From assembly GCA_012267415.1 (NCBI GenBank), contig JAAXGN010000036.1:62001-126000 (forward strand): DNA of 64,000 nt, given 5' to 3'. A model generated the notes under the pieces. The model did no database searches. It worked only from the letters and a program-made list of their open reading frames with translations, and had not been told where the DNA came from. A program made the position numbers and the translations under genes. This document shows, piece after piece, positions 41,199 through 50,019 of this stretch; positions within the stretch are counted from its first letter, which is position 1; each line of letters starts with the position of its first letter. Source of the stretch: Candidatus Poribacteria bacterium. GTDB taxonomy: Bacteria; Poribacteria; WGA-4E; WGA-3G.

Positions 41199-43082
41199 AT
41201 GTCTTTTCTGAATCCTGCTGCCTTTTACCTGATTGGCACTATTCCCATCGTGATTGCGCTGCACTTCCTTAGGTTACGCCGACAAAGTTATATTGTCCCA
41301 AGTATATTGCTGTGGCGTGACAATCCTGAAGACCAGAAAGCAAATGTTCCCTTTCAACGTTTGCGAAATTGGTTACTCCCTCTATTACAGTGTCTTTTCT
41401 TACTTTTCATTGTCATCAGTATTGCCCGTCCTGCTTTGCATATTCCGGGTATAATACATGGAAAAATCGTATTCATCATTGACAATTCTGCGAGTATGTT
41501 GTCAAGAGAGATGGGTCGCACTCGGCTTGAAATTGCTAAGCAGGAGGTACTGAAACACATCATGCAGGTTTCAGCGAGTGGTGGTGTGATGATTATGTCT
41601 ACACATCCGCTTGGATCGCATATTCAACAGACGTTTACTGCTGATGAAGATAAACTCAAAAATGCTATTAAGAACATTACTGCTTCACATACAGCAAATG
41701 ATTTATTCTCTGTTTTTTCGCTTGTATCACAGCATATTGACTCAGTAAACGACCGCGTTTACTATGTTAGTGACTCTTTTGAAAACCTACCGTCCACACC
41801 GTTTCCTATCAACACCATAGCAGTAGGAGAGTCAGCAGAAAACTTATGTATTGTCCACTTGAACGTGGAAAGACTTGCAGACCAATTTCAGATTCTTACG
41901 AGGATAAAAAATTGGACAAATACGGATAGGGATATTACGACGCAATTAGTACTTGTCGGTGGAGGAACAATCGATGAGAAAAACGTCTTAATTCCTGCTG
42001 GTACTGAAAAGTCTGTTCTGTTTTCTATCAATGCCGATAGATTAGAAGGACATGCGATATCACTTCAACTTATTGATGCTGAAGACGACTTTGATTTAGA
42101 CAACACAGCCTGGGTTATACCAAAACCTAAAAGAGAGTTAAGGATTTTACTTATCAGCAATAGAAGGCAACCTTTCTTAACAGATCTGTTGCAAAGTTAC
42201 GGTGAACATGTTCGCCTGCAGACGACAACGATGGCTGAATTTCACGGCAGTGGTGACGCAGATGTGACAATCATTGATGGAGATTTGCTTTTAACAGGTC
42301 ATAGTGTGAATACCGTTGACACGCAAGGAATTGTCTATATCAATTGGCACGGGGATTTACCTGATGTAGAAAATACGCCTGAGATAATTGAGAGGCCAGT
42401 AAGCGTTATGCATGTGAACAGAACCCACCCGATTATGCAAGAGGTATCGCTTGAAGGGTTGCATATAAGGCGATCATTGAGAAGGGATATGCCGTATTGG
42501 AGTGAATCTCTGGTTGAAACTGAGAAAGGCGCGTTGATTTGGATTGGCACAACTGCAGGTAGACAATATCTTGTATTTGAGTTTGATGCCTTCAATCCTG
42601 AGGTATCAGAATTTCCGTTCACAATCCCTGATGTTCCAATCTTTATCTATCAATGTCTATCATGGTTTGAGTCTGAAACAGCTCCTATAAGGTCAATAGA
42701 CCGCCTACAGAATATTTCAGCAGATTCTTTCAAGACCGGTGATAGATTGATGATTGACATTCCGGTGCAGGAAGACGCGATTATTGAGGTGAAGAAACCG
42801 GATGGCGAAAGAATAGAGCTTCAGAAAGGTGTGTTCGCAGAAACTAACAGAATCGGTATATACTCGGTATTTGTTGATGGTGCTTTATATGAAAGATTCT
42901 CAGTAAATCTACTAAATGAAGATGAATCCGCGCTTAACATATCCAATTTATCCCCCGACACTAACGAACTGGTCACCGATAATACATCCTTACAACCGCT
43001 TGTTCACGAAGTTTGGCAATGGGTAGTGTTATTCGGTGTCTGTTTGCTCCTCTGTGAGTGGTGGTTGTATCACAGACATTAA
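41199..43082 (+). CDS. BatA-domain / von Willebrand factor A membrane protein
   Basis: The N-terminus matches the BatA (aerotolerance) domain: FLNPAAFYLIGTIPIVIALH and LRRQSYIVPSILLW, with two helices (about 5-25 and 58-78). A VWA domain follows with the MIDAS motif DNSASM near residue 95 and a later regulatory-looking region. A C-terminal helix (about 605-622) closes the protein. Family members (Bat operon) are linked to stress tolerance and MoxR ATPases, none of which is seen here. Ribosome site is weak. Its last 54 nt overlap the convergent selenoprotein gene. Confidence 0.85.
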   Translation: MSFLNPAAFYLIGTIPIVIALHFLRLRRQSYIVPSILLWRDNPEDQKANVPFQRLRNWLLPLLQCLFLLFIVISIARPALHIPGIIHGKIVFIIDNSASMLSREMGRTRLEIAKQEVLKHIMQVSASGGVMIMSTHPLGSHIQQTFTADEDKLKNAIKNITASHTANDLFSVFSLVSQHIDSVNDRVYYVSDSFENLPSTPFPINTIAVGESAENLCIVHLNVERLADQFQILTRIKNWTNTDRDITTQLVLVGGGTIDEKNVLIPAGTEKSVLFSINADRLEGHAISLQLIDAEDDFDLDNTAWVIPKPKRELRILLISNRRQPFLTDLLQSYGEHVRLQTTTMAEFHGSGDADVTIIDGDLLLTGHSVNTVDTQGIVYINWHGDLPDVENTPEIIERPVSVMHVNRTHPIMQEVSLEGLHIRRSLRRDMPYWSESLVETEKGALIWIGTTAGRQYLVFEFDAFNPEVSEFPFTIPDVPIFIYQCLSWFESETAPIRSIDRLQNISADSFKTGDRLMIDIPVQEDAIIEVKKPDGERIELQKGVFAETNRIGIYSVFVDGALYERFSVNLLNEDESALNISNLSPDTNELVTDNTSLQPLVHEVWQWVVLFGVCLLLCEWWLYHRH

Positions 43083-43655
43083 CCCCTCATGGATACGATC
43101 TACTAATGACTTGATTGTCATTGCTCCTATCATAGTTGTTACAGTTTTACCTTTATAGAAGAGTATGAATGTCGGCGTTGCTCGGATGTGATATTCTGCT
43201 GTCTTGTTAGGATATAGGTTCACATCCAATTTTGCCACACCAAAAATGTCGCGATACTCCAATGCTATTTGAGACACAACTGGTCTCATCAATATACAGT
43301 ATATTCAGTAATCGGATTTAAATTCTACCAAAATAGGCAGCTCTGCTTTTAGGACTACATTGTCAAATGTCTTATCCGTTAGTCTGATTGGAATTCCAGA
43401 ATATTTGCCAAAATGACTGGCTACTAAGGTAAGATCAAGGATATTGACAAGACCATCCCTGTTTATATCGGGATTACGTGCCTGATCTTTAGTCGGTATT
43501 TCACCAAACTGTGATGCGACATAGGTGAGATCAAGGATATTGATAATACCGTCTTGATTGACATCAGATAGAAGTAATTCATCAGAATCAGTTTCTTGTG
43601 CAGCCGCTACAGTAAAAAGAAGGAAAGTAAGTAGAAAACAGAGTATTGTTCTCAT
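43029..43655 (-). CDS. Secreted dockerin-thioredoxin, probable selenoprotein (in-frame TGA at the active site)
   Basis: An ATG at 43655 with AAGGAG begins a signal peptide (1-19), two dockerin-type EF-hand repeats (DVNQDGIINILDL and DINRDGLVNILDL) and then a thioredoxin domain. The frame meets TGA at 43305-43307 and continues without shift for 92 codons to a proper stop at 43029. The reading KSDY-TGA-IYC aligns without gaps with the thioredoxin WCGPC, TGA replacing the first cysteine; cis-Pro (TPT) is conserved. A hairpin (TGAGAC/GTCTCA, loop at 22 nt after TGA; 43270-43288) sits where a bacterial SECIS is expected. The alternative, a pseudogene split by a nonsense mutation, is less likely. 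Selenocysteine machinery is not in the window. Confidence 0.72.
43270..43288 (-). promoter_or_regulatory. Candidate bacterial SECIS hairpin
   Basis: TGAGAC-CAGTTGT-GTCTCA forms a 6-bp stem with a 7-nt loop, with outer A/T pairs possible across a 2-nt bulge. The loop starts 22 nt after the TGA, inside the 16-37 nt usual for bacterial SECIS. The loop has G at its third rather than first two positions, so it is not a perfect match. Confidence 0.5.
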
Positions 43656-43665
43656 GAAAATCTCC

Positions 43666-45027
43666 TTACACAAGCAATAGATACGGGTTATTGATATATT
43701 GTGACACAGTCTGTAAAAAGTGTGCAGCAGGTGCTCCATCTACGATGCGGTGGTCAAAGGTTAGACTTAGTGTCATCATACTTCGTATCGTAATTTCGTC
43801 GTTGTGGACTGCGGGTTTCTTTACAATCCTACCAACGCCGAGAATAGCACATTCAGGTGGATTGATTATTGGCGTGAACGTATCAACTCCGAAATTGCCG
43901 AGATTTGTCAATGTGAAGGTTCCACCTTGCAGTTCACCTGGTGTTAGTTGATTGTTACGTGCTTTTTCTGCTAAAGTTTTTACTTGTTCAGAAATGTTTG
44001 CTAAACCGATCTGATCAGCGTTTCTGATGACGGGGACGACGAGCCCGTCCTCTAATGCGACTGCTACGCCAATGTTGATATCGGTTAACATTTGAATTCC
44101 TTCATCTATCAACGTTGCGTTGAGTCGTGGATGTTCCTGCAAAGCTTTTGCAGTAATCTTTACAATTAGGTCTGTATAGGTTAGACTTATATCTCTTTTT
44201 TGGAGTTCATCATTGAAAAGAGTCCGAAGTTCACCTAACCGTGTCGCGTCGACTTCGGTGTGAAGTGTAACACTTGCATTGGTTTGAAGGCTCATCGTCA
44301 TACGGTCAGCGATGATCTTTCTTATTCCGGTAAGTTCAATTATGGGTTCGGGTTGGTAAACGGATGTCGTGATTTCCTTGCTTGCGTGTAGCACATCATC
44401 ACGGACTATTCTTCCGTCGGGTCCTGAACCGTCAATTGTAGTCAGGTCAAGTCCGAATTCCTTTGCTAATCTGCGTGCAAGGGGTGAGGCTTTGAGACGG
44501 GTTGCTATTGAGGGACTCGGACCTCCTGTTTCAATGTAGCGGTGAACATCACTTTCAAGGATTCGTCCGCCGGGTCCAGAAGGCTTGACGTGGGTTAGGT
44601 CGATATTAAGTTTTTCAGCAAGTTGCTGTGCTGCTGGAGATACCTTAAAACGGTCTGTCGTCTGTGAAGGGGTATGAGGGTCTGTTTTCTTAGGTGTCTG
44701 TTGCGTAACTCTCGGTTTTGCTGACTTATCAGGCTTCGGTTGTTCGGATACAACATCTGCTTCTACTTCAACCCTTTCAACTTTCTCGCCTGGGGCAGCT
44801 ATAACAGCTAATAATGCATTTACAGGAACATTACTTCCTTCTTCAGCGCACAACTGTGCAATGACACCATCTGCAGGTGATTCCTGTTCGTGGACAACTT
44901 TATCAGTCTCAATTTCCAGTAATGGTTGTCCTTCTGTTACGGTATCTCCTTCACTGACCAGCCATTTTCCGATTTTTCCCTTCGTCATTGTCTGGTCCAT
45001 CTGTAGCATCCTGAGTTCAACAGGCAT
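43666..45027 (-). CDS. Dihydrolipoamide acyltransferase (E2 of a 2-oxoacid dehydrogenase)
   Basis: The 453-residue protein has a lipoyl domain (lysine in EIETDKVVHEQES), two peripheral E3-binding domains (FKVSPAAQQLAEKLNIDLTH and LKASPLARRLAKEFGLDLTT) and the CoA-acyltransferase domain with the catalytic motif DHRIVDGAPAAHFL. Two E3-binding domains are more than usual. No E1 or E3 gene is adjacent. The start has a GGAGATAC site. The 43029 gene follows 10 nt later and may be co-transcribed. Confidence 0.95.
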   Translation of the reverse strand: MPVELRMLQMDQTMTKGKIGKWLVSEGDTVTEGQPLLEIETDKVVHEQESPADGVIAQLCAEEGSNVPVNALLAVIAAPGEKVERVEVEADVVSEQPKPDKSAKPRVTQQTPKKTDPHTPSQTTDRFKVSPAAQQLAEKLNIDLTHVKPSGPGGRILESDVHRYIETGGPSPSIATRLKASPLARRLAKEFGLDLTTIDGSGPDGRIVRDDVLHASKEITTSVYQPEPIIELTGIRKIIADRMTMSLQTNASVTLHTEVDATRLGELRTLFNDELQKRDISLTYTDLIVKITAKALQEHPRLNATLIDEGIQMLTDINIGVAVALEDGLVVPVIRNADQIGLANISEQVKTLAEKARNNQLTPGELQGGTFTLTNLGNFGVDTFTPIINPPECAILGVGRIVKKPAVHNDEITIRSMMTLSLTFDHRIVDGAPAAHFLQTVSQYINNPYLLLV

Positions 45028-45055
45028 GAGGTATCTCCTATCTTCTCTTGATAGT

Positions 45056-45355
45056 TCATTCTGTACTCTGTTCTATCATTTGTATAAGCAATTCAACGTT
45101 TTCATCTTTTTCAAGAATGAGTGCGATTTTGTGATATTGTTCTCCTTTGAAAAACGCTTGCACAAAAGGACTAAATGCAATTAACAGTTGCGATCCCAGA
45201 AAGTTAATCGGTTTCCCAGTTTCCAAGAATAGAATAGCGGGTGCGACCAGGTTTCTACGGACGATCCAGTTTGCCAGTTTCTCCAACAGTGCATGCTGTT
45301 CGTGTTCTGGAATTTCGTCAAGGATAACGGGAATTTCTTGGTTTGGATCGTCCAT
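45056..45355 (-). CDS. Small helical protein of unknown function
   Basis: The ATG at 45355 gives 99 residues; a TTG 15 nt upstream is possible. No signal peptide. It has a proline-rich start (IPVILDEIPEHEQHALLEKL) and amphipathic helices with hydrophobic spacing. No family recognised. It lies 28 nt upstream of the E2 gene on the same strand, so co-transcription is likely. Confidence 0.6.
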   Translation of the reverse strand: MDDPNQEIPVILDEIPEHEQHALLEKLANWIVRRNLVAPAILFLETGKPINFLGSQLLIAFSPFVQAFFKGEQYHKIALILEKDENVELLIQMIEQSTE

Positions 45356-45403
45356 TGTAGAAACCGGCAAATTACATTTTCATAAGTATACGACTTGTAC
45401 CAT

Positions 45404-45487
45404 TCTATAAACATATCGTCCCTACGGGACTAAAGAGGGTGTATATGACGTTTTTCTATAAACATATCGTCCCTACGGGACTGAAGA
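45404..45487. repeat. Two copies of the GTCCCTACGGGAC repeat
   Basis: Direct copies begin near 45404 and 45455, about 50 nt apart, as at 3780/3831 and 28716/28766. The sequence between them also matches the other pairs (gagggtgtata...cgtttttctat), so the pair with its spacer is the unit that spreads. Confidence 0.85.
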
Positions 45488-45585
45488 ACTCATAGATATA
45501 TACTAATGACTTTCAATACATCCTTTTTTACCAAATACAGTTACGCAGACAATTATTTAGCACAACTCGTTAAGTATGTAAAATC

Positions 45586-46626
45586 TTATAAGTTCAGATC
45601 GCTTAAGAGGTCGGCGATATGTTTTGGTTGACCGTCCACTGATGTTTCCATTGCGGCGATAACAAGAACGAAACTCTTGATGTTGTCTTCAATTCGTGTG
45701 TCGGAGGGTTCTCCACCATCTAACCAATTGAGGAATTCATTAAATAGATATGTGTGTGCGTAATGGCTGATGGGGGGTGCTTCATATACCTCTGTTTCAT
45801 GCCCAACCCGATGGATTGTGATCTGGTTCCCGCCTCCAATTTCGACTGCACCTTCCTCAAACTCTGCGCGATAGTGTTCACCGTTCCAGCAATTGACGAT
45901 ACCAGCTGCGGAGCTGTTCCCCTCATAGGAGGTATGCACACCGTTATCCATCCGCATGAGATAATATCCACTTGAGAAGTGTTTAAAGCTTGACCATTCA
46001 GGATTCCAACCGAATCCGACCAAGGTTTCACAGTCACCGCCGGAGAGAAATCGTAGCATGTCGAGATGGTGTACCGATGCTTCAAAGAGTAGGCTAAAGT
46101 CCATATTATGTCGCCAGTCAACACCCCACGATAGATAGCGACGGTAATCGCAAGCATATCTTCCGACAATATGTTGCAATTTTCCTAATCGTCCTTCCTC
46201 TCGGATACGGACTAATTCCTGTTTGTTGTTTGCGTAGCGATAGTTTTGTATTATTGCACAGGGTAATCCGGTTTTCTGTGATGTGCGAACCATTGCTTTT
46301 GCTGCATCTAATGTATCAGCGATAGGCTTTTCACAGATGACAGGCATGCCGTTTTCCATAGCGGCGACAGCAGCGGGACTATGAAATTTTGGGGGTGTTG
46401 CGACACCACAAAAATCCGCTTTGACAGACGCGCAGGCTTCGTTGAAATCTGTGAAGAGCTGCGAGGAACTTAATCCCAATGCTTCACCTTGGTTTTTGAG
46501 TACTTCTGTTTTTACATCAACTAATCCGACTATCTCAACGCGGTCGCTGAAATTGCTTCTGAAATTGTGTATCCAACCGCCAGCCATACCGCTGCCACCA
46601 ATCATCAAACATGTGTGTTTTGGCAT
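45586..46626 (-). CDS. Gfo/Idh/MocA family oxidoreductase
   Basis: A TAAGGAG site precedes the start. The N-terminus LMIGGSGMAGGWIHNF is a Rossmann glycine-rich loop; the family lysine motif is in PVICEKPIADTLDAA, and the C-terminal alpha/beta domain follows (KSFVLVIAAMETSVDGQ at the end). Substrate unknown. It is monocistronic and not close in sequence to the paralog at 33182. Confidence 0.9.
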   Translation of the reverse strand: MPKHTCLMIGGSGMAGGWIHNFRSNFSDRVEIVGLVDVKTEVLKNQGEALGLSSSQLFTDFNEACASVKADFCGVATPPKFHSPAAVAAMENGMPVICEKPIADTLDAAKAMVRTSQKTGLPCAIIQNYRYANNKQELVRIREEGRLGKLQHIVGRYACDYRRYLSWGVDWRHNMDFSLLFEASVHHLDMLRFLSGGDCETLVGFGWNPEWSSFKHFSSGYYLMRMDNGVHTSYEGNSSAAGIVNCWNGEHYRAEFEEGAVEIGGGNQITIHRVGHETEVYEAPPISHYAHTYLFNEFLNWLDGGEPSDTRIEDNIKSFVLVIAAMETSVDGQPKHIADLLSDLNL

Positions 46627-46783
46627 ATTTGCTCCTTATTAACGTATATGACGTGAATCTGAATCAGCAATTCCCCGATTTTCAATGCGGGAACTTATTG
46701 CTTTTGCCTTTTAAATTTTTTCATACAACGCTATTTTATACCATATCGCTTTTGTTGTCAAATCAGGAGAAACGAGAAACAAT

Positions 46784-46927
46784 AGCACAATCAAGGATGA
46801 ATGTGCTACACGGACAATCTGGCAGAATGTCTCTTTTTGGCGAAGGTAGTGTAATTATAGTCTATGTTTTCAAACTTTTCCTCATGATTTTACCATCTTC
46901 GAGACACAAACTGGAAAGTTTGTGCTA
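46784..46927. repeat. Two GTAG-foot hairpins
   Basis: A copy of the GTGCTACA type (46784-46809, stem AGCACA...TGTGCT) and one of the CAAACTGGAAAGTTTG type (46903-46927) lie between the two genes, both with CTAC at the right. The remainder (46627-46950) holds no gene. Confidence 0.7.
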
Positions 46928-46950
46928 CAAAATATGAACTTGATTAGAGC

Positions 46951-47466
46951 CTACGTTTTTATGCTTTCTCTCATGATTTTGCCACGTAGGACATAATCAT
47001 TTTTCCCTTGTTGAACGCGTATGCGTTCTGCTTCTGTAATCTCTCTTCGGACTTTTGCCGGAACACCCATTGCAATAGTTCCAGCAGGTATTTCCTGACC
47101 TTCAAGCACAAGTGTTCCTGCAGCAATTATTGCACGTTCACCGATTCTGGCACCAGTCAGTAGAATTGCACCCATTCCGATCAACGCGTCGTTGTCAATA
47201 GTGCAGCTGTGAAGAATTGCACCATGTCCCACAGTAACATCGTCTCCGATTAGACACGGCATGTCTTTGTCCATGTGTATTACGGTGCCGTCCTGAATGT
47301 TAGTGCGACACCCGATTCGGATGGGTTCCAAGTCACCACGTAACACGGCATTGAACCAGACACTTGATTCTGTCCCAATAGTTACATCTCCGATTATCAT
47401 TGCTCCGGGTGCAACGAACACTGAGCTATGTATTTTCGGCTCTACGCCTTCATAAGAGATTAACAT
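46951..47466 (-). CDS. Gamma-carbonic anhydrase / hexapeptide-repeat protein
   Basis: The 171-residue left-handed beta-helix protein has the zinc-ligand histidines of the gamma class (VIHMDKDMP and TVGHGAILHSC) and hexapeptide repeats. YrdA/CaiE-type homologs often serve as carbonic anhydrases or acyltransferase-like carriers. Strong AAAGGAGG site. It lies directly downstream of the ABC permease gene. Confidence 0.92.
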   Translation of the reverse strand: MLISYEGVEPKIHSSVFVAPGAMIIGDVTIGTESSVWFNAVLRGDLEPIRIGCRTNIQDGTVIHMDKDMPCLIGDDVTVGHGAILHSCTIDNDALIGMGAILLTGARIGERAIIAAGTLVLEGQEIPAGTIAMGVPAKVRREITEAERIRVQQGKNDYVLRGKIMRESIKT

Positions 47467-47488
47467 GTGTTCCTCCTTTAAGACTCAC

Positions 47489-49123
47489 TCACACTTGCGC
47501 AGCTAATAATTTACGAAGATTTCTAACGCCCCATCTATAGCAAATAAAGAAAACGATTGTGAGAAAGACAATCGTCGGTATATACACAATTAGACCCAAC
47601 GTGTACAATACTATCGTTGGTACAATAACGAATACAATGTTGAGAAAAAATGTTAGGGTAAAGGTTAATACACGTAAAAAAGGGTTCGGTTGATTCGTGA
47701 GTTCCGCCATCCAAGGTAGTGTTCCAATCATTGTATTTACTGCACAACCGACTGGTAGAGTTATAAACGGTGTGAATAGTATCAACACCCAGTTACTTGT
47801 CGGTATCTGTAGCAGGAAAACAGAGATGACTAACCAGAATTCAGCATATATTAATGCGCATAAGAGAGTGGTCATAAATTTACTCGTGAATACTAAGCTG
47901 GGCGTGACAGGTGCTGATTTTAGCATCCACCATGTTTTTGCTTCATCACGGAGTCCATTGCAGCTGATGCCGAATGTTATAAGTAAACTGTAGAGTATTA
48001 CCTGAACAGTGAGCATTTCAGCTGCATAGTCATCCGCAATTCCTCTGGTCAGCAGATAAGCGATATGGACGACTAAGAAGATTGTAAGCATTACAATAAC
48101 TATAACACGTCCACTATGTTTAATGAAGATTAATAGATCCTTTAGCATTAAGGATTGGACTTTTCCTCGTCCGAATGCGATGACTAATCCGTTTAATTGT
48201 GAGGGTTTGGCATTTCCACTTGTCCGGACTTGATTGCGTTTCGTTTTTAATTGTCTTGTGTTCTCCCATCCGCGTTGGTAGATTGCATTAGAAATGACGA
48301 GTGTTAGACCCATTGAAAACACACTTAGACCGATTAGATAAAGTATCCATTTTAACTTTGCCCATAGTGTAGAATCTGATGTCCAGCTTAAAAGTAATTC
48401 TCCGACCCATTGATGCGGAAACCAATTAGTCAGATTACCTTCATTTTGTGTAGATGCAAATTCAAGCAGTATGCGTTTCAAAGGGAATACATCCGTACCC
48501 GCGAAGAGTGTAAAAGATAGAAGAAAACCGACCGACACCCCAATCGTTGTAGCGATTATTTTTATGATTGTCAGGAGTCTGTGAGACAGAAAGAAGCGGG
48601 TTATGATCATCATACTGATGGACACATAACTCGCGATAATCAGCAGCAAGCAGATTGAGACAGGGAATAGCACAACGTAAAAATGCCATGGTAATTTGAA
48701 GACGGTACCGTAAGCAATCCACGGGGGTCCCATAAAACAGAGCATTGTCATTAAACGTGCAGCTGAAATATGGGTGAATTTATATCCGAAGATTGCTATG
48801 GGTCGAATTGGTGCAGCGTGTAATATGAGGGTATCTGGTGCCTCATAGAGTGTCTTTAACGAACTTTCCATCAATTCTTTTGTGACTATAATTATCGCAA
48901 ACACCATAAACCCGTTAATCACATTCATGACAAGGTGTGCGGATGCATCATTTATTTGCAGGTGTGAGAAAAGGGTAAGACCTAACACGGACAATGCAAC
49001 GATGAAAATGAGGTATCCTGCCACCCTTAAGATACTTTTGCTCCAAGTTTCTTTATTAAATTTGAAACTATTCAACCATGCATTGCAATCTGCTTTGATG
49101 AGTATCTTGATGATGTTTAACAT
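47489..49123 (-). CDS. ABC exporter permease, large multi-helix type
   Basis: The predicted product has about a dozen helices and pairs with the ATPase gene at 49261. The open frame extends to 49219, but its first 30 codons lie in a GTAG-foot repeat; the ATG at 49123 (MLNIIKILIKADCNAWLN) is a better start, with GTG 49162 as alternative, though neither has a good ribosome site. It resembles the 'putative ABC exporter' permeases (Bacillus EcsB-like or fluoroquinolone exporters); substrate unknown. Confidence 0.8.
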   Translation of the reverse strand: MLNIIKILIKADCNAWLNSFKFNKETWSKSILRVAGYLIFIVALSVLGLTLFSHLQINDASAHLVMNVINGFMVFAIIIVTKELMESSLKTLYEAPDTLILHAAPIRPIAIFGYKFTHISAARLMTMLCFMGPPWIAYGTVFKLPWHFYVVLFPVSICLLLIIASYVSISMMIITRFFLSHRLLTIIKIIATTIGVSVGFLLSFTLFAGTDVFPLKRILLEFASTQNEGNLTNWFPHQWVGELLLSWTSDSTLWAKLKWILYLIGLSVFSMGLTLVISNAIYQRGWENTRQLKTKRNQVRTSGNAKPSQLNGLVIAFGRGKVQSLMLKDLLIFIKHSGRVIVIVMLTIFLVVHIAYLLTRGIADDYAAEMLTVQVILYSLLITFGISCNGLRDEAKTWWMLKSAPVTPSLVFTSKFMTTLLCALIYAEFWLVISVFLLQIPTSNWVLILFTPFITLPVGCAVNTMIGTLPWMAELTNQPNPFLRVLTFTLTFFLNIVFVIVPTIVLYTLGLIVYIPTIVFLTIVFFICYRWGVRNLRKLLAAQV

Positions 49124-49191
49124 TGGATGTTTAAGGAAATCATTTCGGTTGCGTTCACTCACGCCATTTTCATGTCCGAGAGGTGTGAAAT

Positions 49192-49248
49192 GTAGCACAA
49201 ACTTTCCAGTTTGTGGCACATTTTCGCAAACTGGAAAGTTTGCGCTAC
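49192..49248. repeat. Inverted pair of GTAG-foot hairpins, CAAACTTTCCAGTTTG type
   Basis: GTAGCACAAACTTTCCAG (49192-49215) faces CGCAAACTGGAAAGTTTGCG with CTAC at its right (49225-49248), a BIME-like pair between the ATPase and permease genes of the same operon. Confidence 0.9.
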
Positions 49249-49260
49249 AAAGGTTGCTGG

Positions 49261-50019
49261 TTACATATCAGCTGTTAGATCAAGAAAAATGTCCTCTAAC
49301 GATTGTGCGTGTTCGGGAGATTCATCCTGGATCAGTGTCGTTTGCTCTCGTTTTTTCTGTTGTAATTCAGATAGTGTGCCGACTGCGATGAGCTTGCCTT
49401 TGCTAATTATGCCGACTCTGTCACAGATGCGTTCTGCAATTTCAAGAATATGTGTTGTCATAAAGACGGTGCAGCCATCATCACATCGTTGACGCAATAT
49501 TTCTCGTACGGTTCTTGCGCTTCGCGGGTCTAATCCGCTGGTGGGTTCGTCGAGGAAGAGTATCTTGGGATGATGGATAAGTAATGAGATAAGTAGTATT
49601 TTCTTTTGCATGCCGTAGGAATAGCCTTTAATCTGATCATCGGCAGCATCAACGAGTTCAAGTTGTTTTAGCAGTATATTCATCTCGTCTTCGGCTTGTT
49701 GCGGTGGAACTTCATATAGGTCAGCTATCATCCTAACGAATTGTCTGCCGGTCAATGCCTCATACAGTTGTGGTGTATCTGGCATTAGTCCGAGAATTGC
49801 TTTTGCTTCTAAGCTCTGCGTTTTTATATCAAATCCACCAAGTTTAGCTGAACCTGATGTTGGACTTAGCAGTCCTGTTAACATATTGATTGTAGTAGTT
49901 TTTCCCGCTCCGTTTGGACCCAAAAACCCGAATATCTCACCAGCATTAACGTGTAAAACCAGAGAATCTACGGCACAGAGTTTTCCAAAGTATTTCGTCA
50001 GATTAGAGGTTTCAATCAT
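49261..50019 (-). CDS. ABC exporter ATP-binding protein
   Basis: The ATG at 50019 (MIETSNLTKYFGKLCAVD) is preferred; the open frame to 50043 adds eight residues. Walker A GPNGAGKTT, signature-like GYSYGMQKKILLISLLI (SGGQ replaced by YSYGM, as in EcsA-like members), Walker B ILFLDEPTSGLD and switch His in MTTHILEIAE are present. It overlaps the PspA-like gene by 8 nt, so the two are coupled. Confidence 0.93.
   Translation of the reverse strand: MIETSNLTKYFGKLCAVDSLVLHVNAGEIFGFLGPNGAGKTTTINMLTGLLSPTSGSAKLGGFDIKTQSLEAKAILGLMPDTPQLYEALTGRQFVRMIADLYEVPPQQAEDEMNILLKQLELVDAADDQIKGYSYGMQKKILLISLLIHHPKILFLDEPTSGLDPRSARTVREILRQRCDDGCTVFMTTHILEIAERICDRVGIISKGKLIAVGTLSELQQKKREQTTLIQDESPEHAQSLEDIFLDLTADM

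Noticed and set aside
43305..43739. Two separate genes (dockerin protein and thioredoxin fragment)
   Set aside because: The frames are continuous across one TGA, the downstream part has no ribosome site and the TGA is exactly at the active-site cysteine.
49124..49219. Extended N-terminus of the ABC permease
   Set aside because: These codons lie in a GTAG-foot repeat and are not family-like.
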